A stretch of 64,000 nucleotides of DNA from an uncultured Lachnospiraceae bacterium (GTDB taxonomy: Bacteria > Bacillota > Clostridia > Lachnospirales > Lachnospiraceae), in the NCBI GenBank assembly GCA_945949085.1, contig CAMFDJ010000013.1, positions 1 through 64,000 on the forward strand. Direction: 5' to 3'. Position 1 is the first letter of the stretch; each line of letters begins with the position of its first letter. Position numbers and translations under genes: made by a program. The notes beneath the pieces were generated by a model, which saw only the letters and a program-made list of their open reading frames with translations, was not told the DNA's origin and made no database searches. Shown piece by piece: positions 60,296 through 64,000 of the stretch.

Positions 60296-61789
60296 TTAAG
60301 CATATGTGTATTTCACCATATTCCAGGAATGCTTTTTCAGCGACACCTTCTGCCTGCTGCCGGGCAGAGCCGCAATCTCCACCTGCCTGGGTTTCACTTC
60401 TTCCTTCTCCTGTGTATTGACAGCCTTTAAGTCATCTGCATACAACTCCACATGCTCCGTTGCCACGCATCCTCCAAAGCCTTCAAACGTCACGGACAGT
60501 TCCATATCTTCTGAAAGAGAACGATTCATGGCAAAGACAATCAGCTCCTTCTTTTCCGGATTATGAATCACAGAGCTTGCCAGATATGGAATATCCATTT
60601 CGTCAGAAGAACGATATGTCTCACTTTCCGTAATCATGCGAAGCGCCTCTCCTCTTCCCTGCGTAGAGGCATACAGAAACGGATAGAAAATAGTCTGTAC
60701 CCATACGCCGCCTCCTGTTTTTGTCATGATCGGCGCAATGACATTGACAAGCTGTGCCAGACAGGCAATCTTCACTCTGTCACAGTTATTCTGCAACGTC
60801 ATGAGCATAGAACCCACCAGAAGGGCATCCTCAAAATTATAGATATCCTCAAGCTGCGGCGGTGCAATCTGCCATTTCTCAATCTTGTCCTGATTGCTGT
60901 GGAACCATACATTCCACTCATCAAAAGAGAGATTGATGGTTTTGTCTGCATGCTTTTTGGCTTTTACCGCATCGCAGAGTGCTTCGACTGATTTGATAAA
61001 ACCATCCATATGGACAGCTCTGCCCAGATAGTCTGCCGCATTATCATTTTCATTCCCGTAATACTGGTGCATGGAAATATAGTCAATCTGTTCATAGGCA
61101 TGATCAAGCACCGTCAATTCCCACTGCCCGAAGGTTGGCATGTTATAGCCTGAGCTTCCGCAGGCTACAAGTTCAATGTCCGGATCCACCATACGCATCT
61201 GTTTTGCTGTTTCGCAGGCGAGCTTTCCGTATTCCTCTGCCGTCTTAAACCCGATCTGCCATGGACCGTCCATCTCATTTCCAAGGCACCATGTCTTGAT
61301 GCCAAACGGCTCCTCAAATCCGTTTTCCCTTCTCTTGTTGGCATAATACGTATCTGTCACCGCATTGCAGTACTCTACGAGATCCCTTGCTTCCTCCGGT
61401 CCTCTTGTCCCGAGATTGACTGCCATCACAACATCCGTACCGGCACGCTTTGCCCACTCCTGAAACTCATCAATCCCCACTTCATTGGGTTCAATGACAC
61501 CCCATGCAAGCTCCATCTTCTTAGGTCTCTTTGCTTTATCTCCGGTTCCGTCCTCCCAGTGATAGCCGGAGACAAAATTTCCGCCCGGATAGCGTACCGC
61601 CGGCACATCAAGTTTTTTGATCAGATCCAGCACGTCTGTACGAAAACCCATATCATCCGCACTTTCATGACCGGGTTCATAAATGCCGCCGTAAACCGCT
61701 CTTCCCAAATGCTCAATAAACGAACCGTAAATGCGCTTGTCAATCTGACCTACCTTGAAATTTTTGTTCACCAGAATTTCTGCTCTCAT
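60296..61789 (-). CDS. Alpha-L-arabinofuranosidase, GH51
   Basis: QIDKRIYGSFIEHLGRAVYGGIYEPGHESADDMGFRTDVLDLIKKL; WCLGNEMDGPWQIG; SFDEWNVW. Confidence 0.95.
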   Translation of the reverse strand: MRAEILVNKNFKVGQIDKRIYGSFIEHLGRAVYGGIYEPGHESADDMGFRTDVLDLIKKLDVPAVRYPGGNFVSGYHWEDGTGDKAKRPKKMELAWGVIEPNEVGIDEFQEWAKRAGTDVVMAVNLGTRGPEEARDLVEYCNAVTDTYYANKRRENGFEEPFGIKTWCLGNEMDGPWQIGFKTAEEYGKLACETAKQMRMVDPDIELVACGSSGYNMPTFGQWELTVLDHAYEQIDYISMHQYYGNENDNAADYLGRAVHMDGFIKSVEALCDAVKAKKHADKTINLSFDEWNVWFHSNQDKIEKWQIAPPQLEDIYNFEDALLVGSMLMTLQNNCDRVKIACLAQLVNVIAPIMTKTGGGVWVQTIFYPFLYASTQGRGEALRMITESETYRSSDEMDIPYLASSVIHNPEKKELIVFAMNRSLSEDMELSVTFEGFGGCVATEHVELYADDLKAVNTQEKEEVKPRQVEIAALPGSRQKVSLKKHSWNMVKYTYA

Positions 61790-61885
61790 GAAATCTCTTT
61801 TCTCCTTTTCTATTTTTATACTTGTTTTCATACTTTATATGCTTTTGCAAATTACCTGCTGTCTTGTCATCTGCTCAGGTGCTGC

Positions 61886-63463
61886 CTACTTCTCTTTTCT
61901 GTATTTGGAAGGGGTACACCCCTTGATTTCAATAAACTTCCGGATAAAATAATCACTGTCCTTATAGCCCACATCTTCCGCAATCTGACTGATTTTCTTA
62001 TCTGTCTTCAGGAGCTGTTTCGCTGCTTCGTTAATGCGATAGTTGCTCAGATAATCCTTAAAGGACTGCCCGTATTTCTTCCGGAAGATCTGCCCCAGAT
62101 ACGAGCTGTTGACAAAATATTTTTTGCTCAGATCACGCAGGCTTAAGTTATCTGCATAATGCTCCCGCACTTCCTTCTCAATCTCCAAAAGCACTCCGCG
62201 CGAAACATTCTTTCGAAGCTGCGTCAGATAATCGGCATACTCACAGCAAAAGCGCGACAGATGGACGCTGCTTCCCCGCATGATTCCCTCCTCAAAGGAG
62301 CTCTCTGAAATAAACTGCAGGATTTTTTCCTGATTCACCTCATTATCCTGCTCCGTAGCAAGATGAATCAGTTGGAATAAAAGATAATTGATATTGAGAT
62401 TGACGCAGTCCCCTGCGACCCCCATCTTTCCAATCTCCTCATACAGACCGTCCACATTTTTCCGGATCTGAATCTTTTCGTTCTGCTCAATGGCGGCGAC
62501 CAGCGCATCCAGACTGTTCTTGCAAAGAACGATTCCGTTCTGATTTACCTGCACCTCATTCTCATAATAATAAATATCCTTTTTGGCATGAAACGCCACA
62601 AGTGATTTGAGGATACAGGCGGTTCCATACGACTTGGAAATACCGGATATGTCCTGTACCTTCTTTCCCACCAGCATCTGAACCGGTCTTTGCAAAATCG
62701 TTTCCAGATTACTGTGGAATGCTGTCAGATAGGCCTTCTCCGTCAGATCGGATTTTGCCGCCAGATAATCACAATAAATGATACCGATATCAAAGCTCTT
62801 TTCGTCATGTGACACATCAAAAATGGCATGGTTACTATCCTCTCTGAGCCACTCCTGACAAGCCTGATACAGATCTCTTTGCAACCCTCTGGCCATACCG
62901 TCTTCCCACTCATCGCTCTGTTCAGTAAGCTCGATGTCTATATAGCGGACGCCCTCCGAAATCTGCATGTGATTCCTGACATATTCCAGATTCACATCAT
63001 CATATTTCCCGTTGAGAAGTCCGATCATATTGCGTGCCAGATAGGCTGCTTCCATCTTCTGACGATCCTTCTTGCGGATTTCCTTCGTCTCCGACATCGC
63101 AGCAACCTTTCTGAGAATGGAAATCAGCTGCTCTTTTTCCACCGGTTTTAAAATGTAATCAATACAATGATACCGGATTGCCTGCTGCGCATATGTAAAA
63201 TCACTGTAGCCGCTCAAGATCACAAAATAAGCGTCGGAAATATGATCCCGCCTGATGATCTCGAGCAGCTCAATTCCGCTCATCATCGGCATTTTGATAT
63301 CCGTCAGGATCAGATCCACCTGATTTTCTTTCAGATAGGCGATTGCCTCTTGCCCGTTTTCCGCAGTTGCAACCACTTCAAACCCTTCTGCATTCCAATC
63401 AATCAAAACCTTCAGCCCTTGTAAAATAAACGGTTCATCGTCCACCAGTAAAACCTTCAGCAT
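61886..63463 (-). CDS. YesN-type response regulator (REC + AraC HTH)
   Basis: MLKVLLVDDEPFILQGLKVLIDW...LILTDIKMPMMSGIELL; C-terminal LRDLSKKYFVNSSYLGQIFRKKYGQSFKDYL. Confidence 0.95.
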   Translation of the reverse strand: MLKVLLVDDEPFILQGLKVLIDWNAEGFEVVATAENGQEAIAYLKENQVDLILTDIKMPMMSGIELLEIIRRDHISDAYFVILSGYSDFTYAQQAIRYHCIDYILKPVEKEQLISILRKVAAMSETKEIRKKDRQKMEAAYLARNMIGLLNGKYDDVNLEYVRNHMQISEGVRYIDIELTEQSDEWEDGMARGLQRDLYQACQEWLREDSNHAIFDVSHDEKSFDIGIIYCDYLAAKSDLTEKAYLTAFHSNLETILQRPVQMLVGKKVQDISGISKSYGTACILKSLVAFHAKKDIYYYENEVQVNQNGIVLCKNSLDALVAAIEQNEKIQIRKNVDGLYEEIGKMGVAGDCVNLNINYLLFQLIHLATEQDNEVNQEKILQFISESSFEEGIMRGSSVHLSRFCCEYADYLTQLRKNVSRGVLLEIEKEVREHYADNLSLRDLSKKYFVNSSYLGQIFRKKYGQSFKDYLSNYRINEAAKQLLKTDKKISQIAEDVGYKDSDYFIRKFIEIKGCTPSKYRKEK

Positions 63464-63500
63464 GGTCTCCTCCTCTCTTTTCAAAAACATCCCTATCATT

Positions 63501-64000
63501 CTACTCTGCAATATCAGGAATACGGATCAATATCATCGTTCCGACATTTTCTTCACTCTCTATAGAGAATCTGACCGCATTGTCCGTCACCATCTTCAGT
63601 CTCAGACAGGCATTCAGAATTCCCACATGCTCCTTCTGTTTCAGTTTTTCCATGTCGGCATGATTCATCTTGTCCTGTATGTCACGGACCATGGCATCAT
63701 CCATGCCTTTGCCGGTATCTTCCACCTCAATACAGACATATCCGTCCTCTTTATAAATCTTGATGAAAATCCATCCGGGCGCCGTTTTGCTCTCAATGCC
63801 GTGTACACATGCATTTTCCACAAAAGTAACGATGGAAAGCTTTGGAATGTGAAACGTTTCACAGTCCGGCTCCACAGAAATGGAATAAGACAATCTGTCA
63901 CCGAACCGGTATTTTTGGAGTCCCAGATAAGCCTCCACAAAATCCATTTCCTTACTGATTGCAATATCATCATTGCCCCAGTCCACATTCTGCCGCTCCA
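63501..64000 (-). CDS. YesM-type sensor histidine kinase (5' part beyond window)
   Basis: FVEAYLGLQKYRFGDRL; VTFVENACVHGIE; IEVEDTGKGMDD; ORF open at the window edge. Confidence 0.92.
   Translation of the reverse strand, partial: ERQNVDWGNDDIAISKEMDFVEAYLGLQKYRFGDRLSYSISVEPDCETFHIPKLSIVTFVENACVHGIESKTAPGWIFIKIYKEDGYVCIEVEDTGKGMDDAMVRDIQDKMNHADMEKLKQKEHVGILNACLRLKMVTDNAVRFSIESEENVGTMILIRIPDIAE

Noticed and set aside
59681-60430. 249-aa plus-strand ORF
   Set aside because: Antisense to GH43/GH51; His/Pro/Ser-rich translation typical of the wrong strand.
1-64000. Mobile elements, prophage, CRISPR arrays, tRNA/rRNA genes
   Set aside because: No transposase, integrase or phage structural proteins, no regularly spaced direct repeats, and no tRNA/rRNA signatures recognised by eye; small RNAs could still be missed without covariance-model searches.

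Overview
The window reads as chromosome of a spore-forming Firmicute, Lachnospiraceae-like by gene content (inference). It is densely coding, mostly on the minus strand. I see no rRNA, tRNA, CRISPR array, prophage or intact transposon.

Main blocks:
- glyA.
- A four-gene FkbH/ACP/MBOAT/SGNH acyl-transfer operon (1.9-6.4 kb).
- Lipid kinase + PAP2, GT2, mutY, a 5'-nucleotidase, luxS and trxA.
- A 1626-aa hybrid sensor kinase whose N-terminus is an ECF-S-like membrane domain.
- holA, comEC, a GerMN lipoprotein, an HK/RR pair and comEA.
- An arginine cluster, argC-GNAT-argB-argD, divergent from argG, with an array of predicted ARG boxes between them.
- Separated spoVAE and spoVAD, an HD-GYP protein and an MCP.
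- A xylan/arabinoxylan utilisation locus (about 45-64 kb): LacI-sensor-GGDEF fusion, GH3, AraC, YesL, two paralogous solute-binding proteins, GH8, two permeases, GH43, GH51 and a YesMN-type two-component system.

Most interesting leads:
1. A possible structured ncRNA or leader on the minus strand at about 62-408, with promoter, hairpins, terminator and a mutually exclusive 9-bp pairing.
2. The Dlt-like operon in which an FkbH enzyme takes the place of DltA.
3. Intercistronic mini-ORFs that appear to couple translation.
4. Small intercistronic palindromic elements with a three-way-junction layout.

The ORF track uses alternative start codons, so I adjusted many starts by Shine-Dalgarno position. 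All family calls come from reading the protein sequences; no database search was run.
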